61,577 bases of DNA from Bacillota bacterium (GCA_023435305.1 JAEYRV010000054.1:1-61577), one strand, 5' to 3'. Positions 26,768 through 36,246 are shown, counted from the stretch's first letter. Numbers and translations are program-made. Notes: a model not told the origin generated them from the letters alone.

Positions 26768-29700
26768 TTAATCAGCGTACTTCTTAAAATTCTCTGCCTG
26801 CTCCAGAACCTTTTCAAACACTTCCTCATCCCATTCGGGCGGGTATCCGTTTTTATAAAGCAGAACGGTCAAGTCCATATTCAACTGGTTCTTAATGTCG
26901 GCACGGGTAGACCAGTCGGCGAATTGCGCTTTGTCGTCTACCAGTATTTTTATTTCCTTAGCAAGCACAAGGCACTTCTCGTCAGCATATGGGAAGCCGT
27001 GATCGTCTCGCACCTTGACGAGAATGTCATAGAATGCCTTCTCCTCATAGGTAATACCCATCGCTTCAAAGGAGGTCCTGTCTGCATGGAGATCGGAGAA
27101 AATTTTAATCAGTTCGTCCGACAGTCCGTTGATAAAATCGGCAACAACCTCACTCGTAAATACCAGTTTGTCGCGGTTGTTATAGTTATCAATGACGGCT
27201 TTCAGACGCTTGTCAAACTCAATTGCCTTGACCTTATTTACCTTGCCATATCCGGATATTGCCTTGCGGAGCAGCTTCAAGAGGGCGTTGAATTTGGAAA
27301 TCGGCAAGTTGACTTCATCCAACTGCTTCATAAATTCCTCGCTGAACAAGTCTTCCGGCTTACCTGCGTTGACGATGTTCTCAATGCCCGTGCAAGTGAT
27401 AGCGTCCTGCACCATCTTCTCGACGACACGGTTCATGACTTCGGCGTCGGGTGCGTCACCTTTTGTCTGCTTATAAATGATGGAGCGGATGGCAAGGTAG
27501 AACTGAGCCTTTGCCGTTTCGGTTTCGGTCAATTCTCCGGATGGGAAGCATATTTCATACGCCGCCTTCATTTTGCGGGATAGGCTCATAAAGCGGCTTT
27601 CCATCTCTTTGCTAATTTGTACGTACTCTGCGGCGGCATCCAAGCAGAGCAGACGCTCCAACGGTTCGCCGGAGTAAAATTTAGTGGCGTCGAAATCGTG
27701 AAGCAGCTCATCAAGCAGAGCCAGATGATTGCGGAAAACTGCCAGTGCAACCGAAATTTCATCAATAGGGCTCTCATGCGGGCTGCCATACTTCTTTAAG
27801 GCTTCGAGCATATCCTGCTTGATGCCTATGTAGTCTACCACCAAGCCCATATCTTTGCCGTCAAAAACACGGTTGACGCGGGAAATTGTCTGAATCAGTG
27901 TATGCTTCTGGAGGGGCTTGTCTATATACATAACCGCCAGGGACGGCACGTCAAAGCCGGTAATCCACATATCGACAACGATGGCAATCTTGAAGTTGGA
28001 ATTATTGTTCTTGAACTGCCTGTCGAGCATCTGTCGGTAATCCTTTGTGCCGCAGAGGTCGTACAGTTCCTTCTCGTCGTTATCGCCTTGGGTCGCCACA
28101 AGCTTGATTTTCTCAAGCGGCATCAGCTTCTCCAACTGCGCCTTTGAAAGGGCGGCATCGTTTTCAGATTTGCGTGGTTTATTCCAGTCAGGGCGAAGCG
28201 CAACAATTTCTTTCAGTAAACGGTAAGCGAGCGTCCTGTCGGCACAGACAATCATAGCTTTTTGCACGATTTCAGGCTTCTGGGCTGTCAAAGCCTCGTA
28301 GTGGGTAACGATGTCTGCCGCCAGTTTCTTCATGCGTTCAGGATGACCGAGGACGCGCTTCATTTCGCTCATCGCACGCTTGCTTTCCTCAACCTGTTCA
28401 GGATTGGAGCCTTCCTCAGTGCATTTATCGTAATATTTCTGTATCTCACGCGCCTGTTCGTCTGAGAGGATAACCCTCGCCAAACGCGGCTCATAAGCGA
28501 TGCGGACGGTTATACCGTCATCGCTGGACTCTTTCATTGTATAGCTGTCCACGACATCGCCGAACACGGCAATGGTTTCGTCAATCGGTGTTCCCGTGAA
28601 CCCGCAGTAGGTCGCTCGCGGGAAGCTGTCCCGCAGATACTTGGCAAATCCGTATGTGGTGAACACGCCTTTATCCGTCTTTTTCAGCTTTGATCCAACA
28701 CCTGTTTGCGTCCGATGTGCCTCATCGGAAATACAGATGATGTTGGAGCGGTTAGATAGCAAGCCTGTTGATTCACAGAACTTCTGAATTGTTGTCAGGA
28801 ACACGCCGCCGCTTTCTGCGCCGGTCACGCTGTAAGACGCTGGTTCTTCAGCCACTCTCGGAAGATTAGATACTTCAACGCCCAGTGCCTTCTGCAAATC
28901 GCTCCGGCTCTCAATGCTCCGCACATTGCTGTCGTGCAGATAGCGTTTGGAGGATACAAAGAGTTCCGAAGTCTGCCTGTCCAAATCCTCACGGTCGGTG
29001 ATAATGACCATCGTCGGATTCTCAAAGGCGTCCCTATCGCGTAAAGCGAGCAAACGGGAGAGAAACAGCATCGTATAGGTCTTGCCACAGCCGGTCGCGC
29101 CGAAGTATGTACCACCCTTGCCGTCGCCTTCGGGTCTCATGTGCTTTTTAATATTCTCAAACATCTTCCGAGCCGCAAAGAACTGCGGATAGCGGGCAAC
29201 AATAGCAGTTTCCTTTGTGCTGTCGTCGGGATAGTAAACAAAATCGCGGAGAATAGCGACAACACGGTCTTTTGCAAACGCACCCTTGACCATCGTCAGG
29301 AGGGCAGCGATGCCATTGCTGACCTTTTCTTCATCATTAATTTTGTTCCAGGCGTAGTAATATTCATACGGCGTAAAAATACTGCCCATTCGGGTGTTTG
29401 CGCCGTCGCTGATAACAGAAAGAAAACAATACTTCATCAGCTTGGGGATGTCGCGGCAGTAACGGATGGTTATCTGCTCCCAGGCATCGTGAATGGTTGT
29501 GTTTTCCTTGACGGCAGATTTGAACTCAAAAATTGCCACGGGGATGCCGTTGATGAACAGAATCAAATCCGGGCGGCGCAGACGCTCGCCCTGCACCGAA
29601 TACTGGTTGACCACCTTGAAAATGTTCTTATCAGGCTCGTCGAAGTTTATGTAATTAATGTGCACAGCAAGTTTCGCGGGATTATCACGCTGCAGATCAA

Positions 29701-29998
29701 AGCCTTCATTCACCAACAGAAAAGTCTCGCGGTTGCCTTGATACAGCGGGGCAGATGGGATGTTCTCAAGGCGTCCAATGACCTTTTCTGTTTCTGCTGC
29801 CGTTAGGTCGGGATAGTGCGCTGAGAGGTAGGAGCTCAGGTCGTCCTTAAGCAGTATCTCCTCGAATCCGCGGTGGATTGTCTCGCCGAGGACATAATCA
29901 TAGCCCTGTTCGGTGAACAGGCTTATAATCGCCGATTCCAGTTCGGCTTCGGTGAATTGACCTCTGATAAAATTTAAGTCCACGGCGTCACACCTCAT
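26768..29998 (-). CDS. hsdR: Type I restriction enzyme, R (helicase-nuclease) subunit
   Basis: This 1076-aa subunit translocates DNA with ATP and cuts it. The N-terminal nuclease core has FEFKSAV near residue 155 (the ExK of PD-(D/E)xK). The helicase part has GATGCGKT near 299 (Walker A) and SDEAHRTQ near 422 (DEAD box), then ITGFDVPSL and QTISRVNR further on. Length is standard for HsdR. The annotated ATG overlaps the stop of the rhuM-like gene by 4 bp. A GTG 15 bp downstream (29983), preceded by GAGGTG and giving the family-typical start MDLNFIRGQ, is an equally good choice. Confidence 0.95.
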   Translation of the reverse strand: MRCDAVDLNFIRGQFTEAELESAIISLFTEQGYDYVLGETIHRGFEEILLKDDLSSYLSAHYPDLTAAETEKVIGRLENIPSAPLYQGNRETFLLVNEGFDLQRDNPAKLAVHINYINFDEPDKNIFKVVNQYSVQGERLRRPDLILFINGIPVAIFEFKSAVKENTTIHDAWEQITIRYCRDIPKLMKYCFLSVISDGANTRMGSIFTPYEYYYAWNKINDEEKVSNGIAALLTMVKGAFAKDRVVAILRDFVYYPDDSTKETAIVARYPQFFAARKMFENIKKHMRPEGDGKGGTYFGATGCGKTYTMLFLSRLLALRDRDAFENPTMVIITDREDLDRQTSELFVSSKRYLHDSNVRSIESRSDLQKALGVEVSNLPRVAEEPASYSVTGAESGGVFLTTIQKFCESTGLLSNRSNIICISDEAHRTQTGVGSKLKKTDKGVFTTYGFAKYLRDSFPRATYCGFTGTPIDETIAVFGDVVDSYTMKESSDDGITVRIAYEPRLARVILSDEQAREIQKYYDKCTEEGSNPEQVEESKRAMSEMKRVLGHPERMKKLAADIVTHYEALTAQKPEIVQKAMIVCADRTLAYRLLKEIVALRPDWNKPRKSENDAALSKAQLEKLMPLEKIKLVATQGDNDEKELYDLCGTKDYRQMLDRQFKNNNSNFKIAIVVDMWITGFDVPSLAVMYIDKPLQKHTLIQTISRVNRVFDGKDMGLVVDYIGIKQDMLEALKKYGSPHESPIDEISVALAVFRNHLALLDELLHDFDATKFYSGEPLERLLCLDAAAEYVQISKEMESRFMSLSRKMKAAYEICFPSGELTETETAKAQFYLAIRSIIYKQTKGDAPDAEVMNRVVEKMVQDAITCTGIENIVNAGKPEDLFSEEFMKQLDEVNLPISKFNALLKLLRKAISGYGKVNKVKAIEFDKRLKAVIDNYNNRDKLVFTSEVVADFINGLSDELIKIFSDLHADRTSFEAMGITYEEKAFYDILVKVRDDHGFPYADEKCLVLAKEIKILVDDKAQFADWSTRADIKNQLNMDLTVLLYKNGYPPEWDEEVFEKVLEQAENFKKYAD

Positions 29999-31038
29999 TT
30001 CTCCGATTTGCGTTCCAACGATTCAATCTCGAGCAAAAAACGGTCATAGTCACTTTCAAAAAGCCTGTCCTGCACAATGCGGTATTTCTCAAACTCTGTT
30101 TCGGCATGGAGCTTTGCCTGCTCGTGAGTAATTTTGCCTGCACCCATTAGGATTTCATTTCCGTTGAACTCCAAAAAACCATCCAGTCTTTTTGCCCAGT
30201 CCTGCATACTCATCGGGATTTTTCGCTCTGCCTGCAATTCGGCATAATCCAGATATAGCGAAACGATGCGCTCTAAATAAGACATTTCCTTATCGTTTAA
30301 GTAGTTTTTAGCAATAGAAACATCCGCCTTGACAATTTTCCCGTCCGGGGCGGCTTCCCAAGTGGTCAGACCCATATGCTCTTTTTCAGCGTCTGCACGC
30401 TCAACAATTAATTCTGCCGCCGTATGCCTGTGAACAACCCAGTGCATTTTGTTCTGCACCATTTTGAAAAACTCTTTTGTTGTTTTCGCATCCTTATCAT
30501 AGTCAAACGCTGTAGCGTAAAGATCGGTGACTTTCTGATAAAACTTGCGCTCTGAAAGACGTATCTCACGTATATATTGTAGCTGGCGGTCGAAATATTC
30601 ATCCGTGAACATATGCCCTTTTTTCAGGCGTTCTTTATCCATCGTCCAACCCTGAATAGTATAATCCTTTACAATCTGCCCCGCCCATTTTCGGAACTGC
30701 ACAGCACGGTCGTTGTTAACCTTGAAGCCAACGGCAATAGTCATTTGTAGGTTGTAATGCTTTGTCTTATAATTTTTGCCGTCGGCGGCAGTTATTAAGT
30801 ATTCCTTAATAACTGAATCGGGGGCGAGCTCGCCATCGTCAAAAATACGTTTAATATGCTGATTTACAGCGGCAACAGAAATATCATACAATTCGGCCAT
30901 CATTTTTTGAGTAAGCCAGATGTTTTCTTCCTGATAACGCATTTCAAAAGAACTCGCATCATCACCAATGGCGGCAATATATGTGAGATACTCTGCCGCG
31001 CTGCTGTGAATACTGACTTCATCTTTCTTTTTCGCCAT
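29995..31038 (-). CDS. RhuM family protein inserted in the type I restriction operon
   Basis: This 347-aa protein matches the RhuM family (first described from a Salmonella pathogenicity island). The pattern includes IWLTQKMMAELYDIS near residue 40, then HIKRIFDDGEL, a KHYNLQMTIAVGFKVN segment and RKWAGQIVKDYT. The N-terminal part looks like a helix-turn-helix or KilA-N/Fic-associated fold. The function is unknown. Such genes often sit inside type I restriction loci. ATG at 31038 is chosen because GGGGG lies 8-13 bp upstream; a longer frame to 31122 lacks a site. It lies 64 bp after hsdS and overlaps hsdR by 4 bp, so it is co-translated with the restriction subunit. Confidence 0.85.
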   Translation of the reverse strand: MAKKKDEVSIHSSAAEYLTYIAAIGDDASSFEMRYQEENIWLTQKMMAELYDISVAAVNQHIKRIFDDGELAPDSVIKEYLITAADGKNYKTKHYNLQMTIAVGFKVNNDRAVQFRKWAGQIVKDYTIQGWTMDKERLKKGHMFTDEYFDRQLQYIREIRLSERKFYQKVTDLYATAFDYDKDAKTTKEFFKMVQNKMHWVVHRHTAAELIVERADAEKEHMGLTTWEAAPDGKIVKADVSIAKNYLNDKEMSYLERIVSLYLDYAELQAERKIPMSMQDWAKRLDGFLEFNGNEILMGAGKITHEQAKLHAETEFEKYRIVQDRLFESDYDRFLLEIESLERKSEK

Positions 31039-31102
31039 AACGTAACCCCCAATTGTGCAGACACTGTCTGCATTTTCAAATTCTCGATACATATTGCGAG
31101 TT

Positions 31103-32221
31103 TTACGCGCTCGCTTCTTCAAGTGATCCTTTTATAAGTATCGGGCAGCTATCTTTTAGCTGTGTCTTCATTTTCTCGTTTATCTCCCGCCGCATGATAT
31201 AGGCGTTGTAGATGTTCACAATCGACTGCTGAACGCCGATATCGGGGATTGGAATTTTTATTTCACCGAGCGTTTCAAACTGTAATATGTCTCGTGTTGA
31301 ACCCCATGAAATAAAGCCCATGTATCTTTGTGTCTCTTCTCTTGTCAGCCACATCATCAAGTATTCGGAAAGCAGCACACTATTGTCGCGCACCTGAAAA
31401 ACTTGGTAAGAACCGGAAACAAAGCAAGGTTCACCTTTGCGAAGAGCAATTGGCAATTTCGTACCATTAGATTTCATTACCTTGTTATAGGCGAACTGCC
31501 CCTCACGGACAATCCTCCCTGTTTCAACATCATCGGCGACGCGCTTTGCAGGAATGAATACTTTATTGACATCGACACCCTGAGCAAGCGTAACTTTGCC
31601 ACCATCATTTTTCTCATCAATAGGCTCAATGAATGGAGCAATCTCGGTCAACGGCATTTCTTTACGGAGATTCTCAATATACGCTTCACAGGTCAGCTTC
31701 AAATCCTCCAGCCCGGTCTCATATGCCTGCTGGTTGGCAAGCATCGCATTGTAGACATCAACATACTTCTGCTGGAGATGGTGAGGCGGAATGGTTATAG
31801 GGACATCGCACATTTCTTCCCAGTTGAAGAATTCTGTTGCGCTGCCCCACGAATCCCAACGGACATAGCGGTCGAATTCGGGTCGACGAAAAAAGATATT
31901 TAGGTAGTCGGGCAACAGAACAGATTCGTCTATTATACGAAAAACAACATAATCTTCAGTCACGATAAATGCTTCACCAACATTATTGTATCCAAGCCCA
32001 ATTTTCTCGCCCATACGAGTTGTGCGCCGATTAAACACAAATTCATATGGCTCTACGATTTGAAAACGATTAAACGAACGGTCAGAGATATCCGCTTTGG
32101 TGGATTGTATTTCTTTTGCATTGGAAATACCCCGAACATTGTCTATTCCAAACCGCAAATCCGAATTACGGCGTTCAACACGTTCGATGTATTTGCCTAA
32201 TTTTTGTTTAGTCAATCCCAT
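31103..32221 (-). CDS. hsdS: Type I restriction enzyme, specificity subunit
   Basis: This 372-aa subunit recognises the bipartite target site for both methylation and restriction. Two target-recognition halves are visible. Each ends with a conserved block: WGSATEFFNWEEM...PITIPP...QQKYVDVYNAM near residue 145-180, and WGSTRDILQFETLGEIKIPIP...QQSIVNIYNAY near 325-360. Each is followed by a helical spacer. Start ATG 32221 is taken because it reads directly into MGLTKQKLGKYIE and overlaps the hsdM end by 14 bp; the open frame continuing to 32449 is an hsdM shadow. No recombinase or second hsdS gene is nearby, so phase variation is not indicated. Confidence 0.92.
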   Translation of the reverse strand: MGLTKQKLGKYIERVERRNSDLRFGIDNVRGISNAKEIQSTKADISDRSFNRFQIVEPYEFVFNRRTTRMGEKIGLGYNNVGEAFIVTEDYVVFRIIDESVLLPDYLNIFFRRPEFDRYVRWDSWGSATEFFNWEEMCDVPITIPPHHLQQKYVDVYNAMLANQQAYETGLEDLKLTCEAYIENLRKEMPLTEIAPFIEPIDEKNDGGKVTLAQGVDVNKVFIPAKRVADDVETGRIVREGQFAYNKVMKSNGTKLPIALRKGEPCFVSGSYQVFQVRDNSVLLSEYLMMWLTREETQRYMGFISWGSTRDILQFETLGEIKIPIPDIGVQQSIVNIYNAYIMRREINEKMKTQLKDSCPILIKGSLEEASA

Positions 32222-33788
32222 AGCCAATCCCCCTGAATGCTTCTTCGAGCATTGACTGCGACTTCTTCTCCGCTTTAAGTACCTCGCGCATTTCGCCCTG
32301 AATTCGAGCCATCTCTGCGGCATAGTCAATCTCCAAGTCGTGGTCGATGAACTTGATGTACTTACTCGGCGCAAGAGAGTAGTTCTGCGCGACAATTTCC
32401 GCTTTGGTCGCCGAGCGGCACAGTTCTGGCACATCGACATAACCTTCACCCGTCTGCCAGTCAGTATAAATCTTCTTAATGGCGGCTATCTGCTCGTCCG
32501 AAAACTGGACGTACTTTTTTTCATAGATATTTTCGCTCCAACGACGCAGGTCGATGAACAGGACTTCGTCTTTGCGGTTGCGCAGTTGACGCCCATTTAA
32601 AGTGCGAGCTTTTTTGTTGTTGTTCAATATCCATAGAGTGACAGAGATATCCGTAGAATAGAACATTTCGCGGGGCAGGACGATGATTGCTTCCACCTTA
32701 TCATTTTCTATCAGGCTCTTGCGGATTTCACCCTCCACGCCGGTGGCATTCAATGCACCATTTGCGAGCAGGAATCCCGCTATGCCGTTCGATACGTCGA
32801 GTTTTGAGAGCATATGCAGAATCCACGCATAATTGGCGTTGGATACGGGCGGGACGGGGTAACCATCCCAACGGGCGTCACCGTTGAGATTGTCCTGTGT
32901 TACGCCCTGCGCGTTCAGTTTCAGATTGAATGGCGGATTTGCCATTATGAAGTCAACCTTTTTATCCCTATGTAAATCCTCGGCAAAGGTTGATTCGGGG
33001 CGTTCCCCAAGGTTGTGAGAAATCCCGCGTATGGCAAGGTTCATCTTAGCCAGCCGCCAAGTTTCAGGTGTGCGCTCCTGCCCGACTACCGAAACTTTCA
33101 AACGGTCGCCGTTGTGCCGCTCCACAAACTTGATTGAGGAAACAAACATACCGGCTGAACCGCAGCACGGGTCATACACAACACCCGCATACGGCTCTAT
33201 AAGCTCAGCGATGAGCTTAACTATGCTCGCGGGAGTGTAGAATTCTCCTTTTTCATTACCAGTACCGGAATCGATAGCAAACACTTGCAGGAAGTATTCG
33301 TACACGCGCCCAATAAGGTCTTTATCATGAAATCGTTTCTCGTCAATCTTATTAACCTCGTCAATCAGCGATTTAAGTTGCTCCGGACGGATAGCACTCA
33401 GAGTGGTATATCGGTTTTGCGGCAACGCTCCTTTGAGAGACGGATTGCCGTCCTCAATGTCCTTCATAGCGGTATCGACAATGACCGCAATATCATTTGC
33501 GCTGGCGTTTTTTACGATATAAGACCAACGCGAAGTTTCGTTCAAGTAAAATACGTTCTTGGAGAGGTAAAAGGATGTCTTTTCCAAGAAAGCGGGAACA
33601 TCACCGTACTCTTCCTGAATTTCTGCACGGCGCTTTTCAAATTTGTCACCGGCGAATTTCAAGAACACCAAACCCATGACGACATCGCGGTTTGTTTCAT
33701 TGCCGCCGACCGTCCCGCGCAAGGCGTTGCGGCAGTTCCACATTATTGATTCGAGCGACTGCTCCTGTACTTTTGTCGTTTTAGCCAT
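32208..33788 (-). CDS. hsdM: Type I restriction enzyme, M (adenine methyltransferase) subunit
   Basis: This 526-aa N6-adenine DNA methyltransferase has an N-terminal HsdM_N helical domain (SIMWNCRNALRG near residue 15). The catalytic domain has AdoMet motif I DPCCGSAGMF at about 206-215 and catalytic motif IV NPPF near 283. GEFYTP precedes motif I, as usual. It modifies host DNA at the site chosen by HsdS and forms the M2S core. The ATG at 33788 has GGAG 9 bp upstream; a GTG 12 bp earlier overlaps that site. It lies 21 bp after the XRE regulator gene and is the first structural gene of the defence operon. Confidence 0.95.
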   Translation of the reverse strand: MAKTTKVQEQSLESIMWNCRNALRGTVGGNETNRDVVMGLVFLKFAGDKFEKRRAEIQEEYGDVPAFLEKTSFYLSKNVFYLNETSRWSYIVKNASANDIAVIVDTAMKDIEDGNPSLKGALPQNRYTTLSAIRPEQLKSLIDEVNKIDEKRFHDKDLIGRVYEYFLQVFAIDSGTGNEKGEFYTPASIVKLIAELIEPYAGVVYDPCCGSAGMFVSSIKFVERHNGDRLKVSVVGQERTPETWRLAKMNLAIRGISHNLGERPESTFAEDLHRDKKVDFIMANPPFNLKLNAQGVTQDNLNGDARWDGYPVPPVSNANYAWILHMLSKLDVSNGIAGFLLANGALNATGVEGEIRKSLIENDKVEAIIVLPREMFYSTDISVTLWILNNNKKARTLNGRQLRNRKDEVLFIDLRRWSENIYEKKYVQFSDEQIAAIKKIYTDWQTGEGYVDVPELCRSATKAEIVAQNYSLAPSKYIKFIDHDLEIDYAAEMARIQGEMREVLKAEKKSQSMLEEAFRGIGYGID

Positions 33789-33809
33789 CTTTATCTCCAC
33801 ACTTTTCGC

Positions 33810-34037
33810 TTAAGATTTGTCTCTTTCAATTGTCTGATCCGGTACCAACTCCATAATATCACAGAAGTTTACGCCAAGAATGGTACACACCTTTATCAGA
33901 ACATCCATACTAACGTTTTCGTGATTTGACAGTTTGGCAATGGTTGTTGAGCTCAGCCCCGCAGCCAACTGTAAATCTTTCTTTTTCATGTCTCTGTCGA
34001 TAAGAAGCTTCCAGAGCTTTTTATAACTTACTTTCAT
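33810..34037 (-). CDS. XRE-family helix-turn-helix regulator of the defence operon
   Basis: This 75-aa protein is a single Cro/CI-type helix-turn-helix domain: KVSYKKLWKLLIDRDMKKKD, then LQLAAGLSSTTIAKLS as the recognition helices. Small regulators of this kind commonly head type I restriction operons in Firmicutes and plausibly delay or damp restriction expression. ATG at 34037 has AGGTGG 7 bp upstream; the frame continues to 34064 without a site. It is the first gene after the promoter at 34068-34097, whose -35 overlaps an inverted repeat that could be its own operator. Confidence 0.85.
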   Translation of the reverse strand: MKVSYKKLWKLLIDRDMKKKDLQLAAGLSSTTIAKLSNHENVSMDVLIKVCTILGVNFCDIMELVPDQTIERDKS

Positions 34038-34067
34038 ATGCGCCACCTGTTTCAAAAGTTTCAACTT

Positions 34068-34118
34068 ATTATACCAAAATTCGAATGTGTTTTACAATAC
34101 TTTTTACGCATTTGTAAA
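34068..34118 (-). promoter_or_regulatory. Promoter and putative XRE operator of the defence operon
   Basis: On the minus strand, TTGTAA (34092-34097) and a perfect TATAAT (34068-34073) are spaced 18 bp apart, directed toward the XRE gene. TTTACAA (34091-34097) and TTTGTAAA (34111-34118) form an inverted repeat whose left arm is the -35 box. A regulator bound there would block the promoter. The operator assignment is inferred; the promoter boxes are read directly. Confidence 0.55.
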
Positions 34119-34221
34119 GTTTCAGTCCACAATCATGCGAAAATCGAGTGCGTTTATCGAAATAAGTGTAGCTATATCCGCTGACTTGTGATATGTCTGT
34201 TGGCGAAGGGAGTTGATCCAT

Positions 34222-35064
34222 ATGAAAAAGCAAATAATCGCAGGAATCGGCATTATCGCCTGTGTCGTGTTGTGTGCCGCCGTGTGGCCACGGAGTGCCG
34301 AGGTCGGGGATTTACCTGCCGAGCCGATAAAAGCCGCCGTAAGCGCCGAAATTGAGGCTTGGTCAGAGGAAATGTCGCATATTTTTATCTCTGCAGATAT
34401 GCCTACCCCGTTAGCGGAAGTTCTCGCAGAAAGTGAGCCACAGACAAATGAGGTAACGGCAGAAAAAGAAACAGCACCGCCGATAGCCCCGACATCTCAC
34501 GGTGTATCAAAATCCGCACCAGCCTCCACCGAACCAAAGCCAGGTGATAGAACAGTCATCGATGGCAAGCCTCATGTCTGGATTCCTAGTTTCGGATGGA
34601 TAGTCGACGAGGGCGGCGGCAGCGTCGGAACGATGGTCGGCAATCCCGGCGACAAGCTTACTGGCAATAAGGTCGGCATCATGGGTGACGCAACTGTCGG
34701 CAGCGAGGGCGACATCAATAAGATAGTCGGTATCATGGGCAGCGGCGATGCTCCAGCCAACAGCAATCCTGTCCCCGGCACAAAAAAATACATTGACGCT
34801 GTGCTTCATGTATGGGTGTCGGGATTCGGATATGTTCCTTACAGCGGAAGTAACGTCGGCACGGTCGCCGAAGATATGTATGAGAACGGCAATAAGATAG
34901 GAATTATGGGTGGTGATGAATGTCCGTCGAACACGCCAGCATCACCTTCTGCAGAACAGCCGGAGATCACGGGCGACGTCATATATACCGAGCTTCAACC
35001 GCCAGTAACAAAGGACAGCACTCCTCCAGCATATAAGCCAAACGGCGAGCCATATAATCCGTAA
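34222..35064 (+). CDS. Exported or membrane-anchored repeat protein (DUF6550-like)
   Basis: This 280-aa protein has an N-terminal hydrophobic segment (about residues 4-24) that serves as a signal or anchor. An acidic, proline/threonine-rich linker follows, then two copies of a motif DG.PHVW.PSFGW / DAVLHVWVSGFGY (near residues 113 and 191). Each copy is followed by Gly-rich units ending in GNKVGIMG, KIVGIMG or NKIGIMG. Proteins of this build (I believe DUF6550) are frequent on clostridial mobile elements. No function is known; surface exposure is likely. The ATG at 34222 has AAGGGAG 9 bp upstream. It is divergent from the defence operon. Confidence 0.7.
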   Translation: MKKQIIAGIGIIACVVLCAAVWPRSAEVGDLPAEPIKAAVSAEIEAWSEEMSHIFISADMPTPLAEVLAESEPQTNEVTAEKETAPPIAPTSHGVSKSAPASTEPKPGDRTVIDGKPHVWIPSFGWIVDEGGGSVGTMVGNPGDKLTGNKVGIMGDATVGSEGDINKIVGIMGSGDAPANSNPVPGTKKYIDAVLHVWVSGFGYVPYSGSNVGTVAEDMYENGNKIGIMGGDECPSNTPASPSAEQPEITGDVIYTELQPPVTKDSTPPAYKPNGEPYNP

Positions 35065-35071
35065 ACTATAT

Positions 35072-35120
35072 AGGACTGGCACTCAGCGCAGCAGACTGAG
35101 TGCCAGTCCTTTTCTGTTCT
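35072..35120 (+). terminator. Rho-independent terminator
   Basis: AGGACTGGCACTCAG (35072-35086) and CTGAGTGCCAGTCCT (35096-35110) form a perfect 15-bp stem with a 9-nt loop, followed by TTTTCTGTTCT. It ends the repeat-protein transcript. Confidence 0.9.
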
Positions 35121-35202
35121 CTAACGCAGGGTTTTGAAGCTATGAGTTACATCTTCGAGTGTTCGTCTTCGAGGAATATAGTACGCTGTGAGCGCACTAT
35201 CG

Positions 35203-36246
35203 TCACATCTTGTCATATATATCCTTTAGCTCCAAGTCGGTGATTTTGCCGGCTTCCGCTTTGTCCTTATACTCCAGAGCCGTAGCGACAGCGGCGTTCC
35301 ATTCGTCGACGGAGAGTTTGCCCCTTGCACGGCGGGTCTTCAGCTTGTTATACACCTTGTCGTACTCAAGGCGGGCGGGTGTTTTTCCTTCCTTGCGCGC
35401 TTCCTTTTTGTGCGCCCCGACCTTGCGGCAGGTCTTTTCGGTTTCGCCCGGCGCGATGTTGTTGCAGTAGCAGGTGTCATAGCCTTTGTTCAAAAGGAAG
35501 TATCGCCCGCAGTTATGACAGCGGCGCGGAATGTTCCCTGCGATGAGTCCGCGGTAGAAATCCGTATAAAGAAAAAACGAGAGATATGAAAATTCCGTCT
35601 CCTCGGCAAGGATAGGCTTGCCTTTCTCTGTCGGGTGGAGCAGCGGGACAAACTTGACCTTGAGATTAAAGCCCTGTTCAAATTCCTGCCCGATAGACAG
35701 CATATCGCCTCCGCCTATCATCTCACGAAAATATTTGGCATAAGTCACGGCATACGCCTCGCTGTTCCGGCGGGGCAGCTTTTCAAAATACAGCTCGAGC
35801 ATATTTGCTATCTGCCCTCTGAAGTTTTCGATGCTCTGCGCGAAATATTCCAGCTTGTCGATGAACACCATAAACGCTTTGTTTCTCTCTGAACCGTCCT
35901 TCATTAAATCATTCCATACCGCCTTATCCTGAAGCAGCGCAGGGAACAAATTGCGTGCGCCATATATATTCAGCGGCAGGCTGCGGTAAAAAGGCAAATC
36001 GAATATGACGTCCCAGACGGCGTTGAGTTTTTCCTGCACGGGAATAACTGCGCCGTTGTTTTTATCTCTGAAAAGTGTGCGTGCATCCTTGACGAAGTCT
36101 CGCGCACGGCGGTGGATCTCCTGCAGTATTTTCACATCAAGATTCAAAAAGTCCGTCGTCATCTGTCCCAAAGGAAAGCTTGCTCCCTCGCCGAGCATAA
36201 CATTCCCTTCCCAAAACAGAACTGAGAATTCGTCATAAGCGTACAT
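35203..36246 (-). CDS. DUF6076-like protein with C-terminal zinc-ribbon-like cluster
   Basis: This soluble protein of about 347 aa has no membrane segment. The N-terminal two thirds are mainly helical and without a recognised domain. Near residues 250-290 there is a cysteine-rich element, RRCHNCGRYF...YDTCYCNN...KTCRKVG, that looks like a metal-binding ribbon. A basic helical tail follows. I believe this corresponds to DUF6076, a family common on Clostridia mobile elements; the function is unknown. ATG 36246 is favoured because AGGAGG lies 11 bp upstream; a GTG at 36282 would add 12 residues. Its promoter appears to be at 36339-36367. Confidence 0.65.
   Translation of the reverse strand: MYAYDEFSVLFWEGNVMLGEGASFPLGQMTTDFLNLDVKILQEIHRRARDFVKDARTLFRDKNNGAVIPVQEKLNAVWDVIFDLPFYRSLPLNIYGARNLFPALLQDKAVWNDLMKDGSERNKAFMVFIDKLEYFAQSIENFRGQIANMLELYFEKLPRRNSEAYAVTYAKYFREMIGGGDMLSIGQEFEQGFNLKVKFVPLLHPTEKGKPILAEETEFSYLSFFLYTDFYRGLIAGNIPRRCHNCGRYFLLNKGYDTCYCNNIAPGETEKTCRKVGAHKKEARKEGKTPARLEYDKVYNKLKTRRARGKLSVDEWNAAVATALEYKDKAEAGKITDLELKDIYDKM

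Noticed and set aside
32222..32449. N-terminal extension of hsdS
   Set aside because: The extra 76 residues are Arg/Ser-rich and lie entirely inside hsdM in another frame; the 14-bp overlap start at 32221 fits the family.
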